Shown here: positions 60,301 through 64,000 of the stretch, piece by piece
Numbering within the stretch: the stretch's first letter is position 1
Layout: each line of letters starts with the position of its first letter
Origin: Aplidium turbinatum
Lineage: Eukaryota > Chordata > Ascidiacea > Aplousobranchia > Polyclinidae
DNA length: 64,000 nucleotides
Assembly (NCBI GenBank): GCA_918807975.1
Contig: OU964920.1
Coordinates: forward strand, 45,661,979-45,725,978
Direction: 5' to 3'
Position numbers and translations under genes: made by a program
Notes under the pieces: generated by a model
The model's input: the letters and a program-made list of their open reading frames with translations, nothing else
Databases searched by the model: none
Told to the model about the DNA's origin: nothing

Positions 60301-63130
60301 ATAAATACCGCTTCATTTTAGACGTTTTAACACAAGTCTTGATTTGAAAAGCAATTGAGTTGTACAGCTTTGTTTGGTACTGAAATAGTATGCATACGTG
60401 ACGACAAAATGCTCTAATAAAAAGTCCATGTTGACGAAGTGTCTATGCTTGTGCTGCTAAGGGTTAAACTAGTATGCTACCGATGTTTTACTACTAGATT
60501 GAGTTTCGCTTTTAACTACTAGGATTCTAATTTTTGAAGAATATACTGTAGTGTAATTGTGCTTTACCTCCAGTATTGAGGTAACTTCTGGCATCGTTCC
60601 CCTTTGAAAGATGTTGCAATAATCAATTATCAAGTCCTTAAGTTGAGATGAAGTCACTTTTTCTTTGTTCACCCTTTTCAAAATGATGTTGTCCACAAAT
60701 AAATGCTGAATTAAATCTTGGAGTTCATCACCAAATTGACCTTTCACTTCTGAAAATAATGCAAAAGCGTCAGCATCACTTCATGTAAAGAAGCAAACTG
60801 CTAACTAAAAGCAGAGGGTTGTTTTTGTTTTTTATCATTTATTCGATTTCTTGCCATCATTTATGAATTTTTTTGCGATCAAATTGTCTGATCAAAAAAT
60901 AAAAATAAACCAAAATGTAGATACTAAACTCATGTTCAGCAAACGTTTTGAAAACTATACTGTCTTCATCTTCAATGCTATAAATTAGTATAGAAAAGTA
61001 AAACCAAGCAACCACCCGGCATTTAACATCAAACATTAGAGTGAACATAAACTATAAACTACGAACGTTTTCGGCCATAATCAAGTTAGCCCTTCTCAAG
61101 TAACGAAATAGCTGGTTTTACAATAACATTTAAAATAAATAACTGATCTACACAATGAATTGAAAAACGAAATGCACCAGAATGAAAATGCAAAGCAGAG
61201 GAAAAAGGCGCATCACATGACGGTTAATTACACGAGGCAAAAAGCGCATCAAACAAAGAATTAAGTAAAAACATTTAGGAGATAGGAAGCGTCTGCGGCA
61301 AACAACTACGTATTAAGGCGAGAATTGCAGGATTTTATGAGCAAAGCCTCGTGAATTTTCGTATCAAATTCGGTGGAAAATTTACGCACAACTCTAAAAG
61401 ACTTCAAGGATGGTTTGTTATTTGAACATGATTGGCAATCGAATATATTGTCTTTAATTGTACTTTTTCTGTTCAAATTAGTTAAATCTAAGTGCTCCCT
61501 CACCCTTGTGGCCAAATGCCGCGTGGACATACCAATGTATGTACAGTTCGCGTCATGCAAACAAGTGAATTTGTACACGACATTTGAACACAAGCAGGAG
61601 GGAGTCATAGACTTAAGCTGAACATAATAACCAACTTTAAATGTTTTATACACCGGAATAATGTCAACGTTGAACTTCATTTTAATAAAGCGACATATTG
61701 CCGACAAAACGTTTCGATACTTTACCATTGAAGGGAACTGTTAAAAATTTTTTTAATTCACAATATGTCAAGCAACGTAAAAATTTCAAATTGGACTTTG
61801 TCATGTACATTTATGTTGCCGAGAAACACTGCCTAGAAACACATGTACATTTATTTTGAACATGGAATTTCCAGACAATGTATCTTTTGATCCTTAATTG
61901 GGCTTCTCTCTTGCACCAGCTTGACTGGACCCCATTTTTTGCACAAATAGTGTATTCGCCTTTTCAGCAAATCTTATTTTAAAAGATTTAATACTTCAAT
62001 AACATTAGCAATCATGAATAAAGCAATGCATTAATACAAAATGGCAGAAGTGGAACCAGTTTACTGTTCATCAAGAGATAGGAAAGTGGAAGAAAATTAA
62101 CAATGAAAACCAAAACTTCTCCTTTATATGTTTTTGCTGGATTACATTTGTAACGTATGTTTTTGCTGGATTACGTTTGTAACGTAGGCTACATTTAATT
62201 TGAAAAAATTATTTTTTAGAAAACCACTTCTTTTCTTGAAAATGTTACTACTATTTCTTCATCTAGTTATTTTTAAGACGTGTCTTATTATTTGTTCTTT
62301 TTGAGTAGTATCATGTGCTGCAGAACCCGGGTATATTATTGGCATTTGCTCTACATTGTTTTTAAGAGTGTTGAGGTTATCGGTTGAGGTATCTCATCGT
62401 TGAGGTATCTGGTTGAGGTATCTCATCGTTGAGGTATAGGTTGGGTAATAGGTTGAGGTATCTCATCAAGAGTGTTGAGGTTACTCCAGTAATGGCAAAT
62501 TTATCTACTTATATTTATAATGAGGAAACAGGCAGATGAAGTCAATCACGCTCAACGGCTGTAAAGGCGGATGTAGGCTGCAGAATGTCAACAGCATTGC
62601 ATTAGCATTGAACAAAGCTGGTGGTCCTGTCAAGCCTATGTGTGCTTGTTGAATGTGTGCCATTAAGTCCACGTTAATCAACCCAACCACAAGCATTTTT
62701 GCAAGACAATTAAACTATTAATCATTCAAGGCATAACTGATAACGTTCATAAAAATACCATCATCCACAAAAACGAGGAATAGCCATCGATTAAAGTTAT
62801 TGCTTTTATATGTTATTGGTTCTGCTTACTGCATCAGTTGCTGCATCGCATTTCAGATAAACACTTAAAGTAGTTTATGTACATATATATGTTAGTATAT
62901 TTACCTTTTATTTGCAAAGGGGGACTGTCATCAGATCTATCTGCAATAACCGTTTTTGGACGACTGACACAAAAGCATCTGATGGATTCAAATGATGGAA
63001 TGCAGTAATTTCTTACGCCTTCGAGTTCTTTCACACTCTTATCATTTTTGAGAAATTTCTCGAGCACTTTATCTCCTTCAAATTTTCTGTACTTTGGATC
63101 ATGATAGTCGCGAACCAAAATAAGCATATT
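20964..63130 (-). CDS. GBP/atlastin-like large GTPase with five tandem helical modules (3' part of gene)
   Basis: Twelve exons on the minus strand share one frame of 1896 nt (631 residues plus stop) across eleven GT-AG introns. Residues 1-136 are the end of a dynamin-superfamily G domain: LVRD near the start supplies the RD motif that replaces the usual NKxD, and a guanine-cap-like stretch with CFCVSRP follows. Residues 137-631 hold five modules of about 90 residues, each coded by a short then a long exon. One module matches the three-helix bundle that follows the G domain in atlastins and the equivalent in GBPs (a Y-x3-M motif, then Leu-rich helices with A-x3-F). GBPs and atlastins normally have one such unit. 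No transmembrane hairpin or CaaX end is seen; the C-terminus is acidic. P-loop exons lie beyond the right edge. GBP versus atlastin cannot be settled here. Confidence 0.85.
21395..21545 (+). mobile_element. Possible tRNA-like SINE fragment
   Basis: The runs 'tggcttgtttaagattgcta' and 'ggagttcaaaacctg' resemble weak A and B boxes at tRNA spacing. No second copy of the body was recognised, so the call is weak. Confidence 0.3.
21933..22501. mobile_element. TTAA-flanked MITE (piggyBac- or Kolobok-type), 569 bp
   Basis: The element lies between TTAA at 21929-21932 and TTAA at 22502-22505. The ends AGGCATACTAAAGGAAAA and, inverted, AGGGGTATTAAAGGAAAA match at most positions. No protein is encoded. 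It sits in the last intron of the GTPase gene. Confidence 0.75.
22975..23318 (+). pseudogene. LINE reverse-transcriptase fragment
   Basis: The frame from 22996 encodes MSNIIKLLLRVIMNRVRNKL, ECQYGFMPDKGTRNAVFIL and RLCFIDYKKAFDKLQHDEML, which are RT motifs 1-3 with the first catalytic Asp in FIDYKKAFD. The upstream 'TISL' part of the PISL-type motif lies in a neighbouring frame near 23005, so the copy is frameshifted. The same LINE type appears at 26335-27370 and 47356-49965. Clade is uncertain (RTE-like is possible). Confidence 0.8.
23330..23470 (-). mobile_element. Possible Penelope-type tail
   Basis: On the minus strand 'ccccttgataaaatcagtc' is followed by a TCAGTC/GACTGA hairpin and 'cgaaacgtcgg'. 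This looks like a decayed hammerhead core (CTTGATAA in place of CTGATGA). No coding region is attached. Confidence 0.35.
23471..24020. other. Unassigned intron sequence
   Basis: Nothing recognised between the Penelope-like tail and the uncharacterised coding repeat. Confidence 0.4.
24022..24848 (-). pseudogene. Uncharacterised multi-copy-type protein, broken
   Basis: Minus-strand frames read in order: GASVQQFPAIKELRLFLGEQ with LNDKYLPASCAFLFPLDE; then PPAITFDQPLFWKASEIVNE; then a short unlisted frame at about 24035-24180 with YGGNAVVLMMKGKAVQRALR and GYLLVDQCLTNQIISE. I recall the TFDQPLYWKA and HMMxGKAxxRAxRG motifs from repetitive uncharacterised proteins in invertebrate genomes, but I cannot name the family or confirm it is a transposon. 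The copy spans more than one frame and sits in an intron of the GTPase gene. Confidence 0.55.
24849..25854. other. Unassigned AT-rich intron sequence
   Basis: Several degenerate runs with 'tagactaaaattagaatta'-like sequence suggest old simple or low-complexity duplication at 24900-25480. No gene was seen. Confidence 0.4.
25855..25926 (-). CDS. GTPase exon 11: module 5 first half (72 nt)
   Basis: Residues 493-516, EKASNEADQLIDQMTKSYIE then QMEQ. The donor is gtaaac and the acceptor atttcag. Phase 0 at both ends. The Y-x3-M near the end is the module signature and matches atlastin's YNKKM position best of the five. Confidence 0.85.
25970..26330. other. GC-richer unassigned patch
   Basis: This stretch is visibly richer in G and C than its surroundings and directly precedes a LINE fragment. 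It has no recognised domain. It could be an unrecognised repeat. Confidence 0.3.
26335..27370 (+). mobile_element. 5'-truncated LINE, C-terminal ORF2 region
   Basis: The frame from about 26350 encodes MEVNIDKTRILNQTPP, YFSYIGNIFSTAPTCVKDIE, VVLSTLLYACETWTLYRRDI, ILQHRLRWTGHVMRMDQTRL and RPPGRPKMRYKDQLK, the post-RT region of a LINE. A terminal Cys/His finger (CAFCPRLFHH) is read in a neighbouring frame at about 27210. A short A-run near 27361 marks the 3' end. The YADD motif is missing, so it is truncated. Confidence 0.85.
27371..31699. other. Unassigned intron sequence
   Basis: This is the left part of the 10.7-kb intron between modules 4 and 5. I saw no exon with splice borders and no classifiable element. 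A G-run lies at about 30760-30770. Short open frames here look random. Confidence 0.4.
31700..32520. repeat. Unclassified ~800-bp interspersed repeat, copy 2
   Basis: Collinear with 1-800, same orientation, moderately diverged. Partial further copies of its early part appear at about 32660-32830 and 33290-33400, each with an 'atctatcag.cagc'-like run followed by a 'tttgtttttg' run. No protein or terminal repeats. Confidence 0.7.
32660..32830. repeat. Partial extra copy of the ~800-bp repeat
   Basis: Repeats the block 'gatctatcagccagcagtag' through 'gatggcttttgcagtgacgc', matching 31860-31990 in the same orientation. Confidence 0.5.
33478..33540. mobile_element. Mini-MITE relic (62-bp family)
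   Basis: Starts 'ctacccagacagcaaatc' and continues 'tttttacatcgattcaacgt', matching the element at 48208-48269, but the right end differs. Confidence 0.5.
33541..35134. other. Unassigned intron sequence
   Basis: No exon or classifiable element. A short run near 35000-35040 (ggtacctaggtggttaaaac) faintly resembles a tRNA A box. Confidence 0.35.
35142..35558. mobile_element. Foldback MITE, 417 bp
   Basis: The left end CATGGCCACCTAAAGATACG and right end (inverse CATGGCCACCTGGAGATGCG) stay paired for about 45 bp through 'gcctgatttgtcacattttg'. The flanks share gtgtatg(c), a 7-8-bp duplication (35135-35142 and 35559-35566). A central hairpin with stem CAGACTGTTA/TAACAGTCTG lies at 35345-35372. 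No protein. Confidence 0.75.
36245..36455 (-). mobile_element. tRNA-derived SINE, family 2, copy c
   Basis: Reverse complement of the 10665-10890 type: B box 'ggttcgacagtgctc', then 'agctgtgtctttggcagg' and the tail 'agcctggatacgacaaac'. Body well conserved; the head is less clear. Confidence 0.78.
36678..36866 (-). CDS. GTPase exon 10: module 4 second half (189 nt)
   Basis: Residues 430-492, starting IEGTFLNEDELQKCSELIRR, with A-x3-F in REAGETFDKC and a second helix QELNQSIETQLEKLKNR. Donor gtaaat, acceptor ttttag. Phase 0 at both ends. Confidence 0.86.
37117..38109 (-). mobile_element. pogo/Tigger-like element, 993 bp
   Basis: The ends GGGGAAAGGTGT and, inverted, GGGGAAAGTGGTGT are flanked by TA on both sides, the Tc1/mariner/pogo target. 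The minus strand at about 37370-37750 encodes a helix-turn-helix run (AASRQFKIPKAVVLKHV) and a CENP-B-type second DNA-binding run (EKGLAEKDWLKGFLNRHPE, then SFRRPQATS). No DDE core is present. It is inserted in the TTAA-flanked element. Confidence 0.75.
37370..37750 (-). pseudogene. pogo/Tigger transposase N-terminal remnant
   Basis: Two DNA-binding segments are readable, in different frames and with stops, so it is a pseudogene. The GLAEKDWLKGFLNRHPEISF segment is the clearest family marker, matching the DNA-binding half of Tigger-type transposases. Confidence 0.72.
38516..40393. other. Unassigned intron sequence with a minisatellite
   Basis: Contains the diverged repeat at 39325-39450 (partner of 3089-3220) and an AT-rich tandem run at 39042-39131 built on 'acaatatattttgagttt'. 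No exon found. Confidence 0.45.
39042..39131. repeat. AT-rich minisatellite
   Basis: 'aatatattttgagttt' recurs three to four times with T-rich filler. Confidence 0.6.
40394..40471 (-). CDS. GTPase exon 9: module 4 first half (78 nt)
   Basis: Residues 404-429, DKAEMSEHANNARDYCEKQV then KNKIEE. Donor gtaagt, acceptor tttaag. Phase 0 at both ends. It is the only short exon of 78 rather than 72 nt, a two-residue longer helix. Confidence 0.83.
40698..40785 (-). mobile_element. Penelope GIY-YIG region remnant
   Basis: Matches 61488-61575, including 'gtaccaatgtatgt' and 'gcgtcacgcaaac', which encodes the Cys-rich linker and YIG region of the Penelope copy there. Too short to be coding. Confidence 0.6.
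41074..41119 (+). ncRNA. Hammerhead-ribozyme-like motif, best-formed copy
   Basis: CTGATGAG at 41080-41087 is followed by a perfect GACAC/GTGTC hairpin and GAAA at 41104-41107. Stem I pairs TAATTC (41074-41079) with GAGTTA (41114-41119), six pairs with one G-U. Stem III is only about three pairs, as reported for Penelope-like hammerheads that act as dimers. Cleavage would fall after the A at 41113. No Penelope protein is attached, but a remnant lies 300 bp to the left. Confidence 0.6.
41120..41580. other. Unassigned intron sequence
   Basis: Probably continues the Penelope tail at first; nothing else recognised. Confidence 0.35.
41581..41664. repeat. Near-perfect inverted repeat
   Basis: Arms of about 38 nt around a centre near 41621; both contain 'aatatcacaccaa' or its inverse. 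The transcript could form a long hairpin. No target duplication was noticed. Confidence 0.7.
42599..42793 (-). CDS. GTPase exon 8: module 3 second half (195 nt)
   Basis: Residues 339-403, starting SCQGKCLEAEVFEKHHENYH, A-x4-F in EHATTEFENC, second helix QMKEEMRKQLTEDIRKAKME. Donor gtaatt, acceptor atttatag. Phase 0 at both ends. Confidence 0.85.
42989..45423 (+). mobile_element. piggyBac element, 2435 bp, inactive
   Basis: TTAA at 42985-42988 and 45424-45427 flank ends CACTTTAC and, inverted, CCCGTTAC (six of eight match). A piggyBac transposase reading frame fills the middle. Length is typical for the family. Copies of the palindrome TTCCCAAAATGGGAA or its variants lie near both ends (43006, 43345, 45278). 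It lies in the intron between module 2 and 3 exons. Confidence 0.82.
43674..45090 (+). pseudogene. piggyBac transposase pseudogene
   Basis: 43780-44046 encodes NFKVDEVDMRKIIGLLIISG and DAPIFSKTMSRDRFRSIKT. 44160-44500 encodes LSIDESMVPCRG (first catalytic Asp), KQYIKGKPVKLGYKLRML and HIILFDNFFSSHQLLTDLA (second Asp). A run with ARWNDN (third Asp position) follows near 44545, then KKWWWNIFAHIVNLS at 44745 and a Cys-rich C-terminal finger around 44995-45090. The pieces lie in different frames with stops, so the copy is dead. Confidence 0.9.
45470..45551 (-). mobile_element. Penelope tail fragment
   Basis: Matches 60920-61005 through 'tgttcagcaaa' and 'gctataaa', where it belongs to the distal tail of the minus-strand Penelope copy. 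The hAT element at 45552 inserted into it. Confidence 0.5.
45552..46994 (-). mobile_element. hAT element, 1443 bp, inactive
   Basis: The ends CAGGGTTACCAT are perfect inverted repeats. The flanking 8 bp gctataaa are identical (45544-45551 and 46995-47002). Subterminal 'aaataaggac' repeats occur inside both ends. A minus-strand transposase remnant fills much of the element. Confidence 0.9.
45765..46790 (-). pseudogene. hAT transposase pseudogene
   Basis: Minus-strand frames from right to left: VGVRVRLLDLQSMPGEIS near 46740; MEDHSIVEKNNVFSLLKEQT at 46600; VLWEPLKAHFLSLKHPPRIL at 46288; EFFKEVKGLAKQVDPVMAM at 46099; and the dimerisation signature SNAFVERVFSLVSAQWTKER at about 45870. The frames change several times, so it is not functional. 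The catalytic region is partial. Confidence 0.82.
47003..47355. other. Unassigned intron sequence
   Basis: An open frame at 47069-47326 has no recognisable domain. Confidence 0.35.
47356..47847 (+). pseudogene. LINE reverse-transcriptase fragment, left part
   Basis: Readable pieces are VFLDYRKAFDSVKHQQLWTL (first catalytic Asp) and NFRYADDIVLVGGSVTKLQE (the YADD pair), ending LHPTKTKVIAIS. A stop and a frame change lie between them. The same LINE resumes at 49483, so a Penelope element interrupts it. Confidence 0.85.
47910..48684. mobile_element. 775-bp inverted-repeat element inside the Penelope copy
   Basis: The ends read GTCACTGGCGTAGACC and, inverted, GTCACTGGCCGAGACC, with further pairing through 'ggtct'. 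The flanks share tct, a possible 3-bp duplication. A CACTG-type or PIF-type origin is possible; no transposase is present. A 62-bp mini-MITE lies at 48208. Confidence 0.6.
48208..48269. mobile_element. 62-bp mini-MITE, complete copy
   Basis: The ends are TACCCAGGCGTCAAAATC and, inverted, TACCCAGACAGCAAAATC. The middle, 'tttttacattgattcaacgt', recurs in related copies near 9622-9672 and 33478-33540. Confidence 0.65.
48807..49085 (+). pseudogene. Penelope GIY-YIG endonuclease region
   Basis: Encodes YICMCTRHLTTRVREHLNFR, SFCIDRKFSTDSFKILSKGK and FDTKIQEALLIKRYNPNLNK, then stops at 49085. It matches the Penelope copy at 61306-61728, where the first motif reads YIGMSTRHLATRVREHL. YIG has become YIC here, a change in the nuclease signature. 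This is the C-terminal ~90 residues of a protein normally above 600 residues. Confidence 0.82.
49312..49352 (+). ncRNA. Hammerhead-ribozyme-like motif (Penelope tail)
   Basis: CTGATGAG at 49316-49323, a hairpin GCTGA/TAAGC with one mismatch, CGAAA ending at 49342, then self-complementary AACGTT. Stem I pairs ATTC (49312-49315) with GAAT (49349-49352). It is homologous to 5201-5241. Confidence 0.5.
49483..49965 (+). pseudogene. LINE fragment, right part
   Basis: Continues the LINE of 47356-47847: VSGFCYLGSVITDTYNDSTE, then IAMAKTAMTSQRRGN and degraded post-RT sequence. Several frame changes. The left and right parts are collinear with one LINE ORF. Confidence 0.75.
49966..50383. other. Unassigned AT-rich intron sequence
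   Basis: T-rich runs at about 49977-50075; no gene. Confidence 0.4.
50384..50455 (-). CDS. GTPase exon 7: module 3 first half (72 nt)
   Basis: Residues 315-338, KKVETDLSNKLQAARDLYNQ then GMNT. Y-x3-M present (YNQGM). Donor gtaaga, acceptor ttttag. Phase 0 at both ends. Confidence 0.86.
50615..50835 (-). mobile_element. tRNA-derived SINE, family 3
   Basis: On the minus strand the A-box-like run 'cggttgattagcgcgttac' and B-box-like 'ggttcaactctc' are spaced as in a tRNA promoter. The body is GC-richer than its flanks. No second copy in this window. Confidence 0.6.
50941..50998. repeat. Short minisatellite
   Basis: The unit 'acaatgttttttac' recurs about four times. Confidence 0.75.
50999..53586 (+). 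pseudogene. Large uncharacterised protein of repetitive type, broken
   Basis: Consecutive plus-strand frames cover about 2.6 kb with coding-like composition. The N-terminal part (50999-51841) is basic and acidic, with EMLSDSEQSSAVEV and a nuclear-localisation-like KPKRRK. The middle (51841-52545) has LPTLSIVSESRANLADLKMN, TDQTSHNFQVDH, FCNVHSSLMFNREI and NQLACIVRSFLDIEFLEVMF. The C-terminal part (52560-53586) has SLAHMDEEKLEKVPIHNIDS, SERSVGFINYELSRRGAREL, LAALKSLGGPFTSPMELDN and YRDIRYARDTSLSIPKTS. I recall similar repetitive uncharacterised proteins from cnidarian and other invertebrate genomes, but cannot name the family. The middle might be an RNase H-like transposase core; that is a guess. 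At least two breaks. It lies in a GTPase intron, opposite strand. Confidence 0.6.
53823..54014 (-). CDS. GTPase exon 6: module 2 second half (192 nt)
   Basis: Residues 251-314, starting KLTESLKFPNFREIYESSSK, A-x3-F in DALTFFTT, second helix LTEVLKRISASLEEKEQSRL. Donor gtaagc, acceptor tttcag. Phase 0 at both ends. Confidence 0.87.
54015..55134. other. Intron, nothing recognised
   Basis: An AT-rich intron between modules. The frame at 54051-54302 has no domain. Confidence 0.4.
55135..55206 (-). CDS. GTPase exon 5: module 2 first half (72 nt)
   Basis: Residues 227-250, ENLKECIRRNAEEAKQCFST then IFAK. Here the Y-x3-M pair is replaced by F-x3-F (FSTIF). Donor gtaagc, acceptor gttcag. Phase 0 at both ends. 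Confidence 0.86.
55207..55816. other. Intron, nothing recognised
   Basis: AT-rich; no repeat identified. Confidence 0.4.
55817..56014 (-). CDS. GTPase exon 4: module 1 second half (198 nt)
   Basis: Residues 161-226, starting SHNTVKYRKPAALKELYDCL, A-x3-F in KALEDFDK, second helix YRDHLSQSLEEILQDFEQKN. Donor gtataa, acceptor tgttag. Phase 0 at both ends. It is closest to the atlastin/GBP pattern L-x(n)-A-x3-F. Confidence 0.88.
56108..56311. repeat. Long foldback hairpin in an intron
   Basis: A ~60-nt core (56134-56196 with 56222-56284) is inverted with few mismatches; both arms hold 'aggaggatcatcagaagg' or its inverse. Weaker pairing extends outward to about 56108 and 56311. The loop is about 25 nt. 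Direct repeats of 'aaatgcaatatac' flank it at about 56039 and 56310. Confidence 0.82.
57005..57076 (-). CDS. GTPase exon 3: module 1 first half (72 nt)
   Basis: Residues 137-160, LTAKAGYDAAVKRLFDSCAQ then EMME. In the first module the aromatic position is F (FDSC) and the Met lies nearer the end. Donor gtaatg, acceptor caacag. Phase 0 at both ends. Confidence 0.86.
57125..58290 (+). mobile_element. LINE 3' portion, Jockey/CR1-like, plus orientation
   Basis: Starts near the YADD region and continues through KYLGVTLGRLLTY, FSSRAALLKRL, DILTRIQPAELRLVEEATLF and a Cys/His run (CGAEEQTPGHIINDC) to a CGA-repeat end near 58312. The reading frame is broken many times. Same family as 11126-12121. Confidence 0.8.
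58540..59900 (-). mobile_element. LINE middle portion, Jockey/CR1-like, minus orientation
   Basis: On the minus strand 59900-59460 encodes VITAAKATIPCGYQTSYTPC, then SRKAWSIINNLTGRLPNSLF (the region before RT). 59090-58800 encodes VPFKILDRLIYTC, RKHARFPCKKSTVNQVTRV and EDYFEANKKAGAV (RT motifs 1-2). The piece ends in sequence matching the start of the plus-strand piece near 57130. A TTAA-type repeat (59266-59457) is inserted. Frames are broken. Confidence 0.78.
59266..59457. mobile_element. TTAA-type repeat fragment in the LINE
   Basis: Starts TTAACCCTATCTTAA and is the inverted counterpart of 38322-38512, sharing 'gtacgtcacgggctatctta'-like sequence and 'atagccatgtgtattgtg'. Only this end is recognisable. 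Confidence 0.7.
59901..60567. other. Intron, nothing recognised
   Basis: A TTAA preceded by GGG at 60461-60467 could be another transposon end but no partner was confirmed. Confidence 0.35.
60568..60749 (-). CDS. GTPase exon 2 in window: end of G domain (182 nt)
   Basis: Residues 76-136: EVKGQFGDELQDLIQHLFVD, then LKRVNKEKVTSSQLKDLIID and YCNIFQRGTMPEVTSILE. This aligns with the last part of GBP/atlastin G domains (KxINGxxVTGxxLxxLVxxYxxxINxGxxP). Donor gtaaag, acceptor ttttcag. It enters in phase 1 and leaves in phase 0. Confidence 0.88.
60890..61735 (-). mobile_element. Penelope-like element, C-terminal region and tail
   Basis: The coding part at 61306-61728 is followed by a tail holding 'gccgaaaacgttcgtagttt' near 61070 and 'tttatagca' near 60985. 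The usual CTGATGAG core is decayed in this copy. 5'-truncated: no RT domain. Confidence 0.78.
61306..61728 (-). pseudogene. Penelope GIY-YIG endonuclease region
   Basis: Encodes MKFNVDIIPVYKTFKVGYYV, the Cys-rich linker CLCSNVVYKFTCLHDANC, and YIGMSTRHLATRVREHLDL (YIG, catalytic-type Arg and EH), then FDTKIHEALLIKSCN before a stop. This is the linker plus GIY-YIG end of a Penelope-like protein; the RT domain is absent, so it is a 5'-truncated copy despite an open frame. Confidence 0.85.
61736..62354. other. Intron, nothing recognised
   Basis: Contains a short tandem 'ttttgctggattac' pair near 62130-62180. Confidence 0.4.
62355..62480. repeat. Minisatellite
   Basis: Units built on 'ggttgaggtatctcatcgtt' recur about five times, some truncated. 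Confidence 0.8.
62905..63130 (-). CDS. GTPase exon 1 in window: RD motif and guanine cap (226 nt)
   Basis: Residues 1-75 plus one base of residue 76. NMLILVRDYHDPKYRKF gives the RD motif (Arg7, Asp8) that contacts guanine in GBPs and atlastins. ELEGVRNYCIPSFESIRCFC then VSRPK matches the 'VR..I..cF..I.CF.LP.P' stretch after it. Acceptor atttcag, donor gtaaat. Earlier exons with the P-loop and switches are not found in 63131-64000. Confidence 0.88.
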
Positions 63131-63538
63131 CTGAAATTAAAACGTTTTAACTTTATTAGCAATCGAACAATTCTCTGTTACTGTTTGCTTACTTGCAGGT
63201 GTGAGAATATAATAATCAAGTGAGCTTGAAATGAATGTATATTCTGCATGAATGTATAATGATTCAAGCTTCTGATTTAAAGCAGAGTATCCCAAACAGT
63301 GTTTCACGGCACACTGTTGTGCCACAAGAGAGACGCGTGTGTGCTGGGTATGTCTAATGATTTGAATGTTGCAGTCCCCGGGCAAATCTACAAAGTGTCA
63401 AAGTTTAGTTTAGATAATGTTTGCTTTCATATTACTGTAAATAAAACCAGTGATTCCCAACCTGCAGACCACGAGCAGGTGTCAGTCCGCATCATTTTTT
63501 TGCCTATCTGCAAAGTATATTTTTTTTGCCAAGCTAAT
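63131..63538. other. Intron, nothing recognised
   Basis: No exon or repeat identified. Confidence 0.4.
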
Positions 63539-63930
63539 TTAGATATTGCGAGCAAAATGTTGCTCCAAGCTGCAGGTTTTCGTCTGACTCTCTTCAAGAG
63601 CTATCAACAAATTAGTGAGCTTTCGATAGTCGACGCAGATTCGATTGGATCCATCTTTCTTTTTCACGATGACAATCGGTGAAGCATATGAAGATGTCGA
63701 CTTGCGAATTATTCCTTGCTGTTCCATTTCTTCCATCTCTTTCTTCAAGTTTTCTCGAACAGCGTATGGCAAAATTCTTGTGCGATGTGTTATTATCGGT
63801 TATCGACCTGAAGTAACCTTTGATTGCAATTCTTTGTTATGTAACGTACCTCCAAATCATTCTGTAACATGCAAATCTGAAATATTCTTTAATTTTTACA
63901 ATTGCCAGATGTCGTTTGTCATGACGTCAT
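63539..63930 (-). mobile_element. Ty3/gypsy reverse-transcriptase fragment (fossil)
   Basis: The minus strand encodes LPYAVRENLKKEMEEMEQQG, then IIRKSTSSYASPIVIVKKKD and RICVDYRKLTNLLI, the opening motifs of a Ty3/gypsy reverse transcriptase. Only a fragment remains; no LTR is visible in the window. Confidence 0.85.
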
Positions 63931-64000
63931 AAAGATGTTTACCAGTAAGATCTTGGATTGCGAAATTTTTATTACGTGACGTATTTCTAGAACATACTAC

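Noticed and set aside
59266-60467. A 1.2-kb TTAA-flanked piggyBac element ending at 60464
   Set aside because: LINE sequence fills 59460-59900 and only CCCT is shared by the two ends, so only the left fragment was kept.
62355-62480. CRISPR-like array
   Set aside because: The units are contiguous minisatellite repeats without unique spacers, in animal DNA.
63131-64000. An upstream GTPase exon with the P-loop
   Set aside because: No GxxxxGKS-type motif with splice sites was found on the minus strand; only a Ty3/gypsy fragment is there.

Overview
This is AT-rich, intron-rich nuclear DNA from an animal. It holds spliced exons with GT-AG borders, tRNA-derived SINEs, LINEs, Penelope-like elements, hAT, piggyBac, pogo and MULE-type DNA transposons and a BEL/Pao LTR element. 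Nothing suggests a prokaryote. The mix fits an invertebrate, perhaps marine, but the species cannot be fixed from sequence alone.

The one host gene I can support runs on the minus strand from beyond the right edge to a stop codon at 20964. Twelve exons (62905-63130 down to 20964-21311) keep one reading frame across eleven introns and encode 631 residues of a GBP/atlastin-type large GTPase: the RD nucleotide-binding motif, the end of the G domain, then a long helical region. That region is built from five tandem two-exon modules, each a short exon of 72 or 78 nt followed by a long exon of about 190 nt. All module introns are phase 0. Each module resembles the single three-helix middle domain that follows the G domain in atlastins. 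The P-loop exons lie outside the window.

The rest is mostly mobile DNA. Region 1-13608 holds an 800-bp unclassified repeat, SINEs, four hAT-type elements (one nested in another, with a Penelope tail inside), and a MULE-like element carrying a LINE. Region 13609-20079 is a BEL/Pao element with near-identical 595-bp LTRs, a 5-bp target duplication and a SINE inside it; its body is broken. From 20964 to 63130 the introns of the GTPase gene are packed with transposons: TTAA-flanked elements, a pogo relative, a piggyBac copy at 42989-45423, a hAT copy at 45552-46994, LINE and Penelope fragments nested in each other at 47356-49965, two uncharacterised protein-coding repeats (24022-24848 and 50999-53586), and two opposed pieces of one LINE family at 57125-59900. 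A Ty3/gypsy fragment lies near the right edge.

Three Penelope-type tails carry sequences that fit the hammerhead ribozyme core. Many elements were bounded by eye using terminal inverted repeats plus target-site duplications; those pairs are given so they can be checked.
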